Shown here in pieces: positions 33,993 to 44,717 of a stretch of DNA of 64,000 nt (position 1 is its first letter; each line of letters begins with the position of its first letter). The DNA lies in the NCBI RefSeq assembly GCF_000731955.1, contig NZ_JNCK01000001.1, positions 2,728,001 to 2,792,000 of the forward strand. The letters run 5' to 3'. This stretch comes from Halomonas zincidurans B6 (GTDB taxonomy: Bacteria > Pseudomonadota > Gammaproteobacteria > Pseudomonadales > Halomonadaceae). Below the pieces are notes generated by a model. The model was not told the origin of the DNA and made no database searches. It saw nothing but the letters and a program-made list of their open reading frames with translations. The position numbers and the translations under genes are program-made.

Positions 33993-36110
33993 TTACCAGC
34001 GGTACTTGAGACTGCCGATCACACTGCGCGACTCGCCGTAGTAGCAGTAGTAATCGCAACCGCTGACGTACTCTTCGTCGGTGATGTTGTTGACGTTGAC
34101 CTGAGCCGTCCAGTGGGCGTTGAAATCGTAGCGGGCCATGGCGTCGTACAGAGTGTAGGACGGTACGTCGCGATCGATACCGCTGCCCGGACTGGCCGCG
34201 GTTTCGCCCACATAGCGCATGCCACCGCCGACCGACAAGCCTTCGACGGCGCCGGCCGAGAAATCGTAATCCAGCCACGCCGATGCCATATGATAGGGAA
34301 TGAGCGGTGCGCGCTGGTCCTGTTGGCTTTCGCTGACGTCGACGCGGGTGTCGGTGTACGTATAGGACGTGGTCAGCTTGAGATTGTCGGTCAGGTAGCC
34401 GACACCCTCGATCTCGAAGCCGGTCGAACGACGCTCGCCGATCTGCCGCTGCGGTCCGGCCTCGCTGGTGATGAGGGTGTTGTCTTCGGTCAGATCGAAG
34501 GCCGCCACCGTGACATAGCCATCAAAGCTGGCTGGAGCGTATTTCACGCCCACTTCGAACTGCTTGCCCTCGAGCGGTTCATAGGCATTGCCATCGGCAT
34601 CGGAGCTCGCCAACGGCGTGAACGACTCGCTGTAGCTGGCATACGGAGACAGCCCGTTGTCTGCCAGGTACATGACCCCTGCTGACAGCGACAGTTGATT
34701 GTCGTCGTAGCTCTGACGGGTCGTGGCGGTTTCATCGCTGCTTTCCACCGAATCGTGCCGCGCACCGAGCAGGAATATCCAGTCCTCATTCAAGCGAAAC
34801 TGATCCTGCACATAGAGCCCCAGCTGTTTCTTGTCGACGTCATGGTCGATGAAAGCGGCCTCGCGGACCGGCGTGTAATTGCCGTACTCGGGGTCGAACA
34901 CGTCGATCGTGCCGAAGCTGAAACTGTCGCCATCGGCATAGCCGAGATCCAGATTCTGATAATCGACACCTACCAGGAAGGTATTCTCGAAGTCCGCCCC
35001 GTAAGTACGGGCGATCAGCCGATTGTCAATGGTATAGGCATCGTAGTCGCCATCACGATAGATGATCCCCCGGCCCACGTTACGCGACGTATTGGACGGA
35101 AAGGGGTAGACACTGCGCAGATCGAGATCCAGATGGCTATAGCGGAAGTTCTGCTGGAATTCCCAGGTATCGTTGAGTCGGTGCTCCAACTCGTAACCCA
35201 ACGACACCTGAGTCTGCTCGATGTTGTCGTAACCCGGCTCGCCGAGATTGGTATCGCGATCGATCTTGCCGAACGGCGTATCGTATAGCGTTCCGTAGGC
35301 CGGGAAGAACGCCGTGGTCGGTACGCCCTCATCCTTCTGCACACTGGCCAGGAAGGTCACCGTGGTGTCTTCCGAGAAATCGACGGCGAGGCTCGGCGCG
35401 AAGTAGTAGCGCTCCTTTTCGGTGCCCTCGAGTTCGCCATCGCCGTCACGATACAGGCCCACCATGCGATAGCGCATGTCGTCCCGCCCGGTGACCGGGC
35501 CCGATACGTCCACCCCGACCTGGCGGTGGCCTTTGTTGCCGGCCTGCACTTCGAACTCACCGCGCGGCTCCTCGGTGGGGCGCTTGCTGATGGCATTGAT
35601 CACCCCGCCCGGAGGCGCCTCGCCGTAGAGGATCGAGGCCGGCCCCTTGAGCAGTTCGACACGCTCCAAGCCAAAGGGCTCGGTCATCCACCAGAAATAG
35701 CCGCCGGTGCGGAACAGCCGCAAGCCATCCTGGTATGTGGAACCTTCAGCGCTGAAACCGCGCAGGAACATCCAGTCGGCGTTGTTATCCGAACCGTAGG
35801 GCTGCGAAACGACCCCTGAGCGGTACTGGAAGGCCTCGTCGTACTTGGTCACCGCACGCTTTTCCAGCTCGTCCTCATCGACCATCGAAGTGGTCCGCGG
35901 CGTTTCCAGCGCCGGCGTGTCGACCTTGAGGGCGGTGCCCATGATGACCATGGTTTCGCTGTCTTCGCTGGCGGTCGTAGCGGCCGAGTCCTGGGCCAGC
36001 GCGGCCAGCGGCAGCGCCAGCAGCGCGCCGGACAGCGACAGACCCAGCGCACGGCGGATCGTCAGCGACAAACGCAGGTCCGTCGCGGCAGGAAATGAGA
36101 TGTGGGACAT
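33993..36110 (-). CDS. TonB-dependent hydroxamate siderophore receptor (FhuA/FoxA/FiuA-like)
   Basis: Outer-membrane receptor of 705 residues from the ATG at 36110 (GAGG 5 nt upstream); an earlier in-frame ATG lacks a ribosome site and lies in the operator. Signal peptide ends near ALA-QDS (~38); TonB box TMVIMGT; plug with FLRGFSAEGSTYQDGLR and ELLKGPASILYGEAPPGGVIN; C-terminal barrel with NITDEEYVSGCDYYCYYGES and final KYRW. The C-x(4)-C hairpin near the C-terminus is typical of ferrichrome/ferrioxamine-type receptors. It is probably for a xenosiderophore; the ligand is not certain. Confidence 0.9.
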   Translation of the reverse strand: MSHISFPAATDLRLSLTIRRALGLSLSGALLALPLAALAQDSAATTASEDSETMVIMGTALKVDTPALETPRTTSMVDEDELEKRAVTKYDEAFQYRSGVVSQPYGSDNNADWMFLRGFSAEGSTYQDGLRLFRTGGYFWWMTEPFGLERVELLKGPASILYGEAPPGGVINAISKRPTEEPRGEFEVQAGNKGHRQVGVDVSGPVTGRDDMRYRMVGLYRDGDGELEGTEKERYYFAPSLAVDFSEDTTVTFLASVQKDEGVPTTAFFPAYGTLYDTPFGKIDRDTNLGEPGYDNIEQTQVSLGYELEHRLNDTWEFQQNFRYSHLDLDLRSVYPFPSNTSRNVGRGIIYRDGDYDAYTIDNRLIARTYGADFENTFLVGVDYQNLDLGYADGDSFSFGTIDVFDPEYGNYTPVREAAFIDHDVDKKQLGLYVQDQFRLNEDWIFLLGARHDSVESSDETATTRQSYDDNQLSLSAGVMYLADNGLSPYASYSESFTPLASSDADGNAYEPLEGKQFEVGVKYAPASFDGYVTVAAFDLTEDNTLITSEAGPQRQIGERRSTGFEIEGVGYLTDNLKLTTSYTYTDTRVDVSESQQDQRAPLIPYHMASAWLDYDFSAGAVEGLSVGGGMRYVGETAASPGSGIDRDVPSYTLYDAMARYDFNAHWTAQVNVNNITDEEYVSGCDYYCYYGESRSVIGSLKYRW

Positions 36111-36156
36111 GGGAGCCTCGAATGATCGGATGGGCTGTTCTTGGTTGTTAACGCGC

Positions 36157-36177
36157 ATGATAAAGATTTTTATTTAG
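36157..36177. promoter_or_regulatory. Fur-box-like operator upstream of second TonB receptor
   Basis: ATGATAAAGATTTTTATTTA, about 47 bp before the receptor start, is an AT-rich near-palindrome similar to the Fur consensus. Confidence 0.6.
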
Positions 36178-36231
36178 CGTCACAACGGAACTTGGCTCAT
36201 CGCGAGCTGCCCGGCCACTTTCGACTCCCCT

Positions 36232-37887
36232 TCAACCAATGCGCGACACCGCATCGCGGCTCGCATGGGCGCGCTGCTCGCCGGTCAACTCGCTCAACTG
36301 GCCATCGCGCATCTCCAGCAGGCGATCGGCGTGCTCGAAGTAGCTATCATCGTGGCTGATCGCGAACACCGTCAGGCCCTGGTCGCGCATCGCCGGTAAC
36401 AGTTCGCGGTAGAACACTCGCCGGAAGCTCGGGTCCTGGTCGGCGGCCCATTCGTCGAGCAGCAGGATGTCGCGCTGCTCGCAGATTGCCACCAGCAGCG
36501 CCAGCCGCTTGCGTTGGCCCTGGGAGAGTTGCCGCGAGGTCACCCGCTGGTCGACGAATTCAAGCTTCTCGCGCATGTTGAGACGCTCGAGCCAGGCCTC
36601 GACCAATGCCGGGTCGGCGCCGCCTCCCTGCGGCCCCATCAACTGGTCGAAAAGATAGAAGTCGGTGAACACGCTGGCGAAACGCTGGCGATAGGCTTCC
36701 CACCGGCGATCGTCGATGAGCGTGCCGTCGACGAGGATCTCGCCCGACTGCGGGTGGTAGAGCCCAGTCAGCAGACGCGCCAGGGTCGACTTGCCGCTGC
36801 CGTTGCCGCCGATCAGGAAGATCTGCTCGCCGCGATGCACCGTGAGATCGAGCGGCCCGACGGCGAAGCCGGGCTTGTCGCCGAGCGGGGCATAGCGAAA
36901 ACTCACGCCGCGAAGTTCGATGCATTGCCAATCGGCCGAGGCGTCTGCGATGTCAAAGCCCTCGCGGTCCTCGGCGAGCCGCAGCGATTCGAGCTTGTTG
37001 AACGCCACCTGGGCGCTGAGCAGGGTCGGCAGCGCCCCCACCGCGCCGATCAGCGGGGTGCGCAGGAACAGCAGCGCCAGGGCGTAGGTCGCCGCCACCG
37101 TGGTATTGGCCCAGCCCAGGCCATTGGCCAGATAAAAAGCCACGCCGATGGCGCCGAGCATCATGATGTTGGCCCAGTTGTTGGCGCTCAGGTGGAAGGT
37201 GTCGGCGCAGATGACGTGATGGCGATAATCGCGCGAGGCGGCATCGAAGCTTCCGCCGTATAGCCGCCGGGCACGATAGCGGTTGAGCGAGAGCTCCTTG
37301 CGACCGCCGATCACCGCCTCGTAGTTCTGGTAGAGCCGGTCCTCGGATTCGCGGACCAGATTCAGGTGATGGTAGACCCGCGAGACCAGCCACCAGCCGA
37401 TCAGCATGGTCAGGGTGATCCACAGCGCGGTGACCGCCAGCATCGGTGCCGACAGATAGCCGAGATAGACGGCCGTGGCGACGGTCAGCACCACCCCCTG
37501 GACCAGCTCCGGCAAGCGCACGAAGGCGATGGTGACGTTGCGCACATCGCTCGACAGACTGGCCAGCAGGTGCGCGCTGCCCAGCTGCTCGAGGCGCTCG
37601 ATCGGGGTGTCGAGCATGCGCTTGATCAGCCGCCCGCGCAGATGATAGACGAACCAGTGACCCAGCATGGTCAGCGCCAGCTGCGCGCCCAGCGATATCG
37701 CCAACAGCAGTACCAGCAGACCGATGAAGCCCGGCAAGGCGGTCAGCGCGCTGGCGGTGTCGGCGATCATCCGCTGGTTGATGAACGCGATCACCCCCAC
37801 GCCCAGCCCGGCGCTCGCCAGGCTCAGCGCCATCACGCTGATGAACGGCCAGCGGTAATCGCGAAAGACGACGCGCAGCAACTCCAT
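36232..37887 (-). CDS. Cyclic peptide/siderophore ABC exporter, PvdE/SyrD-like (permease-ATPase fusion)
   Basis: A 551-residue half-transporter: six transmembrane helices (about 15-310) fused to an ATPase with Walker A IGGNGSGKST, a degenerate signature LSQGQRKRLAL and Walker B ILLLDEWAADQDP. Length and features match the PvdE/SyrD cyclic-peptide exporter family, used for pyoverdine precursor export. The start at 37887 was chosen because the upstream frame has no ribosome site. It is on the same strand as the FoxA-like receptor but each has its own Fur-like site. No NRPS is present, so the substrate is unknown. Confidence 0.9.
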   Translation of the reverse strand: MELLRVVFRDYRWPFISVMALSLASAGLGVGVIAFINQRMIADTASALTALPGFIGLLVLLLAISLGAQLALTMLGHWFVYHLRGRLIKRMLDTPIERLEQLGSAHLLASLSSDVRNVTIAFVRLPELVQGVVLTVATAVYLGYLSAPMLAVTALWITLTMLIGWWLVSRVYHHLNLVRESEDRLYQNYEAVIGGRKELSLNRYRARRLYGGSFDAASRDYRHHVICADTFHLSANNWANIMMLGAIGVAFYLANGLGWANTTVAATYALALLFLRTPLIGAVGALPTLLSAQVAFNKLESLRLAEDREGFDIADASADWQCIELRGVSFRYAPLGDKPGFAVGPLDLTVHRGEQIFLIGGNGSGKSTLARLLTGLYHPQSGEILVDGTLIDDRRWEAYRQRFASVFTDFYLFDQLMGPQGGGADPALVEAWLERLNMREKLEFVDQRVTSRQLSQGQRKRLALLVAICEQRDILLLDEWAADQDPSFRRVFYRELLPAMRDQGLTVFAISHDDSYFEHADRLLEMRDGQLSELTGEQRAHASRDAVSRIG

Positions 37888-37943
37888 GCCAGACCCCGAA
37901 CGTAGCAGTTTGGCGCCTACCTTTGGGCAAAACGCCCATGGCG

Positions 37944-37966
37944 TCAATGAAGCATTATCATTTGCC
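37944..37966. promoter_or_regulatory. Fur-box-like operator upstream of ABC exporter
   Basis: AATGAAGCATTATCATTTG lies about 58 bp before the exporter start and matches the Fur consensus well in its right half. Judged by eye. Confidence 0.55.
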
Positions 37967-38023
37967 AAGCCATCAGACGGCGGGGATCTCACTCGGCGCT
38001 GTCGCTCGCATTTGCCGCCGAGG

Positions 38024-38449
38024 CTAGCGAACGCTATCGATCCGCGGCTCCCGGAACGCATCGGTAGGCACACCGAACCGATCGGATAAACCACATATCT
38101 GGCGCCAGTTCAGTGTGCGTTTGCCTGAAAGAACAGCCGACACCACCGATTGGGCCCCGACTTCCGGAAGGTCGCCCTGAGAAATATCGTGCTCCTGCAT
38201 GAGGTAACGCAGCACCTCGGCACTCGAAACGCGAGGCATGGGACGATGCTCTTCGTCATAGGCTTCGATCAGGTCGCCGAGACGAGACGCCAGGCTGGCC
38301 AGCACGTGATCCTCGTCGTCACCGACAATCTCGAGAATGTCATCCAAGGCTTCGACCTTGGCGTCGTACTCGTCATCGTTTTCAGGCATCTGGAGCAAGG
38401 GCGCGACATGGCTCCAATGCTTCTTCGCTTCATCGAGCAGTGCGTTCAT
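38024..38449 (-). CDS. higA: Antitoxin HigA-like, HTH domain
   Basis: A 141-residue antitoxin of the HigA/YgjM group: acidic helical N-terminus (about 1-75) and a C-terminal HTH (SSAEVLRYLMQEHDISQGDL, then VVSAVLSGKRTLNWRQICGL). ATG 38449 has GGAGG 8 nt upstream and overlaps the toxin stop codon as ATGA. It neutralises the toxin and probably represses the operon through the palindrome at 38776-38807. The toxin-first order is normal for HigBA. Confidence 0.9.
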   Translation of the reverse strand: MNALLDEAKKHWSHVAPLLQMPENDDEYDAKVEALDDILEIVGDDEDHVLASLASRLGDLIEAYDEEHRPMPRVSSAEVLRYLMQEHDISQGDLPEVGAQSVVSAVLSGKRTLNWRQICGLSDRFGVPTDAFREPRIDSVR

Positions 38450-38739
38450 GGGGATTTCCTCCATCTGCCCTTGTCGTAATCGACGTGATCCAGAATTTCG
38501 TGGATGTACACCCTCTTGGCGCGATAGTGGACGATGGCGATGAGCCGAATTTTGTTGCCGCCGATGTCGAAGACGTGATAGCGGCCGACCTTATCGGTTG
38601 CCGGGAAAATGCCCTTCATCGCGGCGAAATCCTTGGGCTCGCTGGCCTTCATGATGCGATACCACGCCTCGAGCGCCGTGGCGATCCGAGGCCATTTCTC
38701 CATGGCTTCCCAGATGCGCTTCTGCGTGATGATGTGCAT
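38446..38739 (-). CDS. higB: mRNA interferase HigB-like toxin
   Basis: A 97-residue RelE-superfamily toxin of the HigB type: FPATDKVGRYHVFDIGGNKIRLI and VYIHEILDHVDYDKGRW are characteristic. Such toxins cleave mRNA on translating ribosomes. It is complete, with no frameshift, and is translationally coupled to the antitoxin. A local drop in GC content upstream suggests lateral acquisition. Confidence 0.9.
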   Translation of the reverse strand: MHIITQKRIWEAMEKWPRIATALEAWYRIMKASEPKDFAAMKGIFPATDKVGRYHVFDIGGNKIRLIAIVHYRAKRVYIHEILDHVDYDKGRWRKSP

Positions 38740-38775
38740 ACAAACCTTTCCCTGTTCTGGTTCTGTGTATAGTAA

Positions 38776-38807
38776 AGCAGAATGCTGTATTCGTATAGCA
38801 TTCTGCT
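38776..38807. promoter_or_regulatory. Palindromic operator of higBA
   Basis: Perfect inverted repeat AGCAGAATGCT / AGCATTCTGCT with a 10-bp spacer, 37 bp before the toxin start in an AT-rich promoter area. Probable HigA autoregulation site. Confidence 0.75.
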
Positions 38808-38846
38808 ATATATCGAATTGCTATGCGCTGCATTGCCTACTTGCTA

Positions 38847-38984
38847 CTACATGCCACCAATGATCAGGCCATGCACACCCCGGTCGATCAGGGTATCGAT
38901 TACCTTGCCCAGAGTATCGAGCGAGACCGTGTTGTCCGCGGCGAACGGAGTTACCACCGGCGTCCAGATACCATCGAAATTCAT
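38847..38984 (-). pseudogene. Truncated DapA-family (dihydrodipicolinate synthase-like) aldolase fragment
   Basis: Starting at ATG 38984 with AAGGTG upstream, the 45-residue frame reads MNFDGIWTPVVTPF, then DTLIDRGVHGLIIGGM and a stop. This is the N-terminus of the DapA/NanA aldolase family, cut just before the TGE of the GGTTGE motif. The rest (~250 residues) is absent; the higBA promoter follows directly. Probably left by a deletion or by insertion of the toxin-antitoxin module. Confidence 0.8.
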
Positions 38985-39214
38985 ATAGCACCTTGTGATT
39001 GTTGGCTTAGGGTTGATCAATCGATGGTAAGAGGGAGGCCCTCCCTGGAAAAACGACATTTAATCCCAGGAAACAATGACCAGACGTTATGACCCATGTT
39101 TTATGGGAACACTCGAGACAGCGCGCCAAAACACTGTGTTTCCGGTGTCGACGTTGCACCGCAGCGTGACGACTGGCGACAATAGGCCGCTCGTCTCCCA
39201 ACCAAGGACTGTGC

Positions 39215-40093
39215 ATGCTCGCCGAACTCTTCGCGGTGATGGCCCCGGTATTCTTCGGCGCCAGCCTGGGTTATTTCTGGATACGCCTGGGCTACGACTA
39301 CCCGGTCGAGTTCGTCACCAAGCTGGTCTTCAACATCGGCACGCCGGCACTGGTGCTGGCTGCGCTGGGCAACGCCGAGATCGACGCCCAGAGCTTCGGC
39401 CGGACGATGCTCGGCACGCTGCTGGTGCTCGCCGCGATGGGCCTGGCGAGCGTGCTGATGGCCAGGCTGTTGGGCAAGAACTGGAAGGTCATCGTCTCGC
39501 CGATGATGTTTCCCAACACCGGCAACATGGGCCTGCCGGTGACGCTCTACGCCTTCGGCAGCGCCGGCTTCGCCTACGCCATCACCGCGATGGTCGCGGT
39601 ATCGCTGGTCCAGTTCACCTTCGGCGCGCTGCTCGCCAGCCGCAGCGGCCGCCCGCTGCGTACCCTGGCGCGCACGCCCACCGTCTACGCGATCCTGATC
39701 GCCACGGCGCTGCTGCTCACCGACACCACCCTGCCGCGCTGGCTGGCCAATACCGTGGACCTGATCTCGGGTTTCAGCGTGCCGCTGATGCTGATCACCC
39801 TCGGCGTGTCGCTGGCCAGCATCCAGGTCAAGAGCATCGCCGCCGGCTTCAAGTTCAGCCTGCTGCGGATTCCCGCCGCCGCGGCGATCGCCTACGGGGT
39901 AGCTCAGTTGCTCGGCCTGCCGCCGCTGGCGCAGAGCGTGCTGGTGCTGCAGATGAGCATGCCGGTGGCGGTCTACAACTACCTGTTCGCCCAGCGCGCC
40001 CGGCGCGAGCCGGAATTCGTCGCCGGCCTGGTGTTCTGCTCGACGCTGCTGTCGTTTCTCTACCTGCCGGTGCTGCTGGCGGTGCTGAACTGA
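39215..40093 (+). CDS. AEC-family transporter
   Basis: Auxin-efflux-carrier-type inner-membrane protein of 292 residues with about ten hydrophobic segments in two halves; the motifs MFPNTGNMGLPVTLYAFG and LQMSMPVAVYNYLFAQR are characteristic. Bacterial members transport organic acids such as malate; the substrate here is unknown. AAGGA lies before ATG 39215. The ~230 bp upstream (38985-39214) hold no other gene. Confidence 0.9.
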   Translation: MLAELFAVMAPVFFGASLGYFWIRLGYDYPVEFVTKLVFNIGTPALVLAALGNAEIDAQSFGRTMLGTLLVLAAMGLASVLMARLLGKNWKVIVSPMMFPNTGNMGLPVTLYAFGSAGFAYAITAMVAVSLVQFTFGALLASRSGRPLRTLARTPTVYAILIATALLLTDTTLPRWLANTVDLISGFSVPLMLITLGVSLASIQVKSIAAGFKFSLLRIPAAAAIAYGVAQLLGLPPLAQSVLVLQMSMPVAVYNYLFAQRARREPEFVAGLVFCSTLLSFLYLPVLLAVLN

Positions 40094-40130
40094 CAGCCGT
40101 CTGCCCGCCCGCGATCCACGAGACAGTCAC

Positions 40131-40162
40131 AAAAAACCCCGGGCCATTGATGGCTCGGGGTT
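40131..40162 (-). terminator. Terminator between AEC transporter and rpmE
   Basis: An 11-bp stem with one mismatch around AACCCCGGGCC (40135-40145). On the minus strand it is followed by a T run, making it a good terminator for rpmE; it may also serve the convergent transporter. Confidence 0.8.
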
Positions 40163-40202
40163 CTGGCGCTCCACGGCGGCCATGGGCAGCCGCTAGAGTG
40201 GA

Positions 40203-40418
40203 TCAGTTACGCTTGAGCGCGGCTCCGAAACGCTTGTTGAAGCGCTCGACGCGGCCGCCGGTGGTCGCCTGCTTCTGCTTGCCGGTGTAGAACGGGTGGC
40301 AGTTGGAGCAGACGTCCAGATGGAAATCGTCGCTGGCCGTGGTACCGATCGAGTGGGTCGCACCACACGAGCAGGTTGCCGTGACCGTCTTGTATTCCGG
40401 ATGGATACCTTGTTTCAT
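40203..40418 (-). CDS. rpmE: 50S ribosomal protein L31 (zinc-binding type)
   Basis: 71 residues beginning MKQGIHPEYKTVTATCSCG, with the CSC and CSNCHPFYTGKQK Cys elements that bind zinc, so it is the C+ form and not the zinc-independent paralogue. Divergent from priA, an arrangement common in gammaproteobacteria. Confidence 0.97.
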   Translation of the reverse strand: MKQGIHPEYKTVTATCSCGATHSIGTTASDDFHLDVCSNCHPFYTGKQKQATTGGRVERFNKRFGAALKRN

Positions 40419-40600
40419 CGTGAAGCCTCATGAAGCGGTGTGCCGCCACCCGATCCTGAATCGCTGTTCGGTCGAGCACCGCACACGGGTTGTGAGTAAC
40501 CGGTTGACTTCCCTGCCTCGCCAGCAACGGCCGTAGCGCCAGCAGCGTGTCAAGATCAGGAAAGGCCGGATATTATAGCAGAACCAGCAGCGGAGGCCAA

Positions 40601-42679
<2,079 letters not shown>

Positions 42680-42810
42680 TGCTGTCGGCAGCCAAGCGCG
42701 GCCCGCTGCACGAAGCCTGCGCCTGGCTCACCGCCTGGCTGGAACGCGCGCCGGGCGCGCGCCGGGCGCGCTGGGCGCTCGATGTCGACCCGCAGACGTT
42801 GAGCTAACGC

Positions 42811-42882
42811 CACGAGCCACGAGCCACGAGCCACGAGCCACCGAAGCCCGAAGCCCGAAGCCCGAAGCCCGAAGCCCGAAGC
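42811..42882. repeat. Two adjacent heptanucleotide arrays
   Basis: Four copies of CACGAGC (42811-42838) and, after two bases, six perfect copies of CCGAAGC (42841-42882), starting 3 bp after the displaced priA stop. Perfect copies suggest recent slippage. The repeat lies in the priA-argS gap; the rest of the gap (to 43028) holds only a presumed argS promoter. Confidence 0.95.
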
Positions 42883-43028
42883 TGACGTTGTGGGTTTAAA
42901 GCCCGGCCGCAATTGCCGATAATGGCCGCCCAAATGCTCGCACGCGAGCGACGCTTACACGCCTTCAGCGGCGCGCGACCCGCCTTCATCGCTCGCGCTC
43001 CCAGGCCACAGGACTGCACGCAAGCCAC

Positions 43029-44714
43029 ATGAAAGACACCATCATTGCACTGCTCGACGAGGCCCTGGCCACGCTCAAGCAGCAGGGCATCGTGCCCGCC
43101 GACGCCTCGCCGGCCTACAAGGTCGATCCCGCCAAGGACAAGGCCCACGGCGACTACGCCAGCAACCTGGCGATGACCCTGGCCAAGCCGGCCGGCAAGC
43201 TGCCGCGCGACGTCGCCCAGGCGCTGATCGAGGCGCTGCCCGCAAGCGATGCCGTACGCAAGGTCGAGATCGCCGGGCCCGGCTTCCTCAATTTCTTCGC
43301 CGCCACCGACGCCGTGGCCCAGGTGGTCGCGGCGGTCCTCGACAGCGGTGACAGCTTCGGGCGCAGCATGCTCGGCGCCGGTCGCAAGGTGCAGGTGGAG
43401 TTCGTCTCGGCTAACCCCACCGGCCCGCTGCACGTCGGCCACGGGCGCGGCGCGGCGGTCGGCGACTGCCTGTGCCGGCTGCTCGAGGCCAGCGGTTTTG
43501 AGGTCACCCGCGAGTTCTACTACAACGACGCCGGCGCGCAGATCAACAACCTGGCGCTGTCGGTGCAGGCCCGCGCCAAGGGTCTTACCCCCGACGACGC
43601 CGGCTGGCCCGCCGACGGCTACCGCGGCGGCTACATCGGCGACGTGGCGCACAGCTACCTGGCCGGCGAGACCGTCGACGCCGACGATCGTCACGTCACC
43701 GCCAAGGCCGACCCCGAGGATCTCGACGCGATTCGCGACTTCGCGGTGGCCTACCTGCGTCGCGAGCAGGATCTCGACCTCAAGGCCTTCGGCGTGGCCT
43801 TCGACGTCTACTTCCTCGAGTCCTCGCTGTATGCCGACGGCAAGGTCGAGGCCACCGCCGCCAAGCTGGTCGACGGCGGCCACACCTACGAGGCCGACGG
43901 CGCGCTGTGGCTGCGCACCACCGACTTCGGCGACGACAAGGACCGGGTGATGCGCAAGCAGGATGGCGGCTACACCTACTTCCTGCCCGACGTCGCCTAC
44001 CATCTCGACAAGTGGCAGCGCGGTTTCGAGACGGTGATCAACGAACAGGGCGCCGATCACCACTCGACGGTGACCCGCGTGCGCGCCGGCCTGCAGGCGC
44101 TGGAAACCGGCATTCCCGAGGGCTGGCCGGATTACGTGCTGCACCAGATGGTGCTGGTCACCCGCTCCGGCGTGGAAGTCAAGCTCTCCAAGCGCGCCGG
44201 CAGCTACGTCACCCTGCGCGATCTGATCGACGAGGTCGGCCGCGACGCCACGCGTTACTTCCTCGCCGCGCGGCGCGCCGACTCGCAACTGACCTTCGAC
44301 ATCGACCTGGCACGCTCGCAGTCCAACGACAACCCGGTGTACTACGTGCAGTACGCCCACGCCCGGGTGTGCAGCGTGATGCGAAAGGCCGAAGCCGATG
44401 CGCGGCCGTTCGATCACGACCTGGCGCTGGCCAACCTGGCGCTGCTCGAAACCGACCAGGAGAAGGCGCTGATGAATCGCTTGGCCCGCTATCCCGAGGT
44501 CGTCGCGCACGCCGCCGCCAGCCGCGAACCGCAGCAGATCGCCCAGTATCTGCAGGATCTCGCCGCCGACTTCCATACCTGCTACAACGCCGTCAAGGTG
44601 ATGGTCGACGACGCGGCGCTGCGCAACGCCCGCCTCGCGCTGGGCCTGGCCACGCGCCAGGTGCTGCGCAACGGGCTCGACCTGCTGGGCGTCAGCGCGC
44701 CCGAGGAGATGTAA
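43029..44714 (+). CDS. argS: Arginyl-tRNA synthetase
   Basis: Class I synthetase charging tRNA-Arg. 561 residues, normal length, with the HIGH-type motif SANPTGPLHVGHGRG (about 120-135) and the KMSKS-equivalent KLSKRAGSYVTL (~385). C-terminal DALR anticodon-binding domain ends in LDLLGVSAPEEM. The SPOR-domain gene begins 3 bp downstream, so both are probably co-transcribed. Confidence 0.97.
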   Translation: MKDTIIALLDEALATLKQQGIVPADASPAYKVDPAKDKAHGDYASNLAMTLAKPAGKLPRDVAQALIEALPASDAVRKVEIAGPGFLNFFAATDAVAQVVAAVLDSGDSFGRSMLGAGRKVQVEFVSANPTGPLHVGHGRGAAVGDCLCRLLEASGFEVTREFYYNDAGAQINNLALSVQARAKGLTPDDAGWPADGYRGGYIGDVAHSYLAGETVDADDRHVTAKADPEDLDAIRDFAVAYLRREQDLDLKAFGVAFDVYFLESSLYADGKVEATAAKLVDGGHTYEADGALWLRTTDFGDDKDRVMRKQDGGYTYFLPDVAYHLDKWQRGFETVINEQGADHHSTVTRVRAGLQALETGIPEGWPDYVLHQMVLVTRSGVEVKLSKRAGSYVTLRDLIDEVGRDATRYFLAARRADSQLTFDIDLARSQSNDNPVYYVQYAHARVCSVMRKAEADARPFDHDLALANLALLETDQEKALMNRLARYPEVVAHAAASREPQQIAQYLQDLAADFHTCYNAVKVMVDDAALRNARLALGLATRQVLRNGLDLLGVSAPEEM

Positions 44715-44717
44715 GCC

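Noticed and set aside
42811..42882. CRISPR-like array
   Set aside because: Units are 7 bp, contiguous and without spacers; no cas genes are present.
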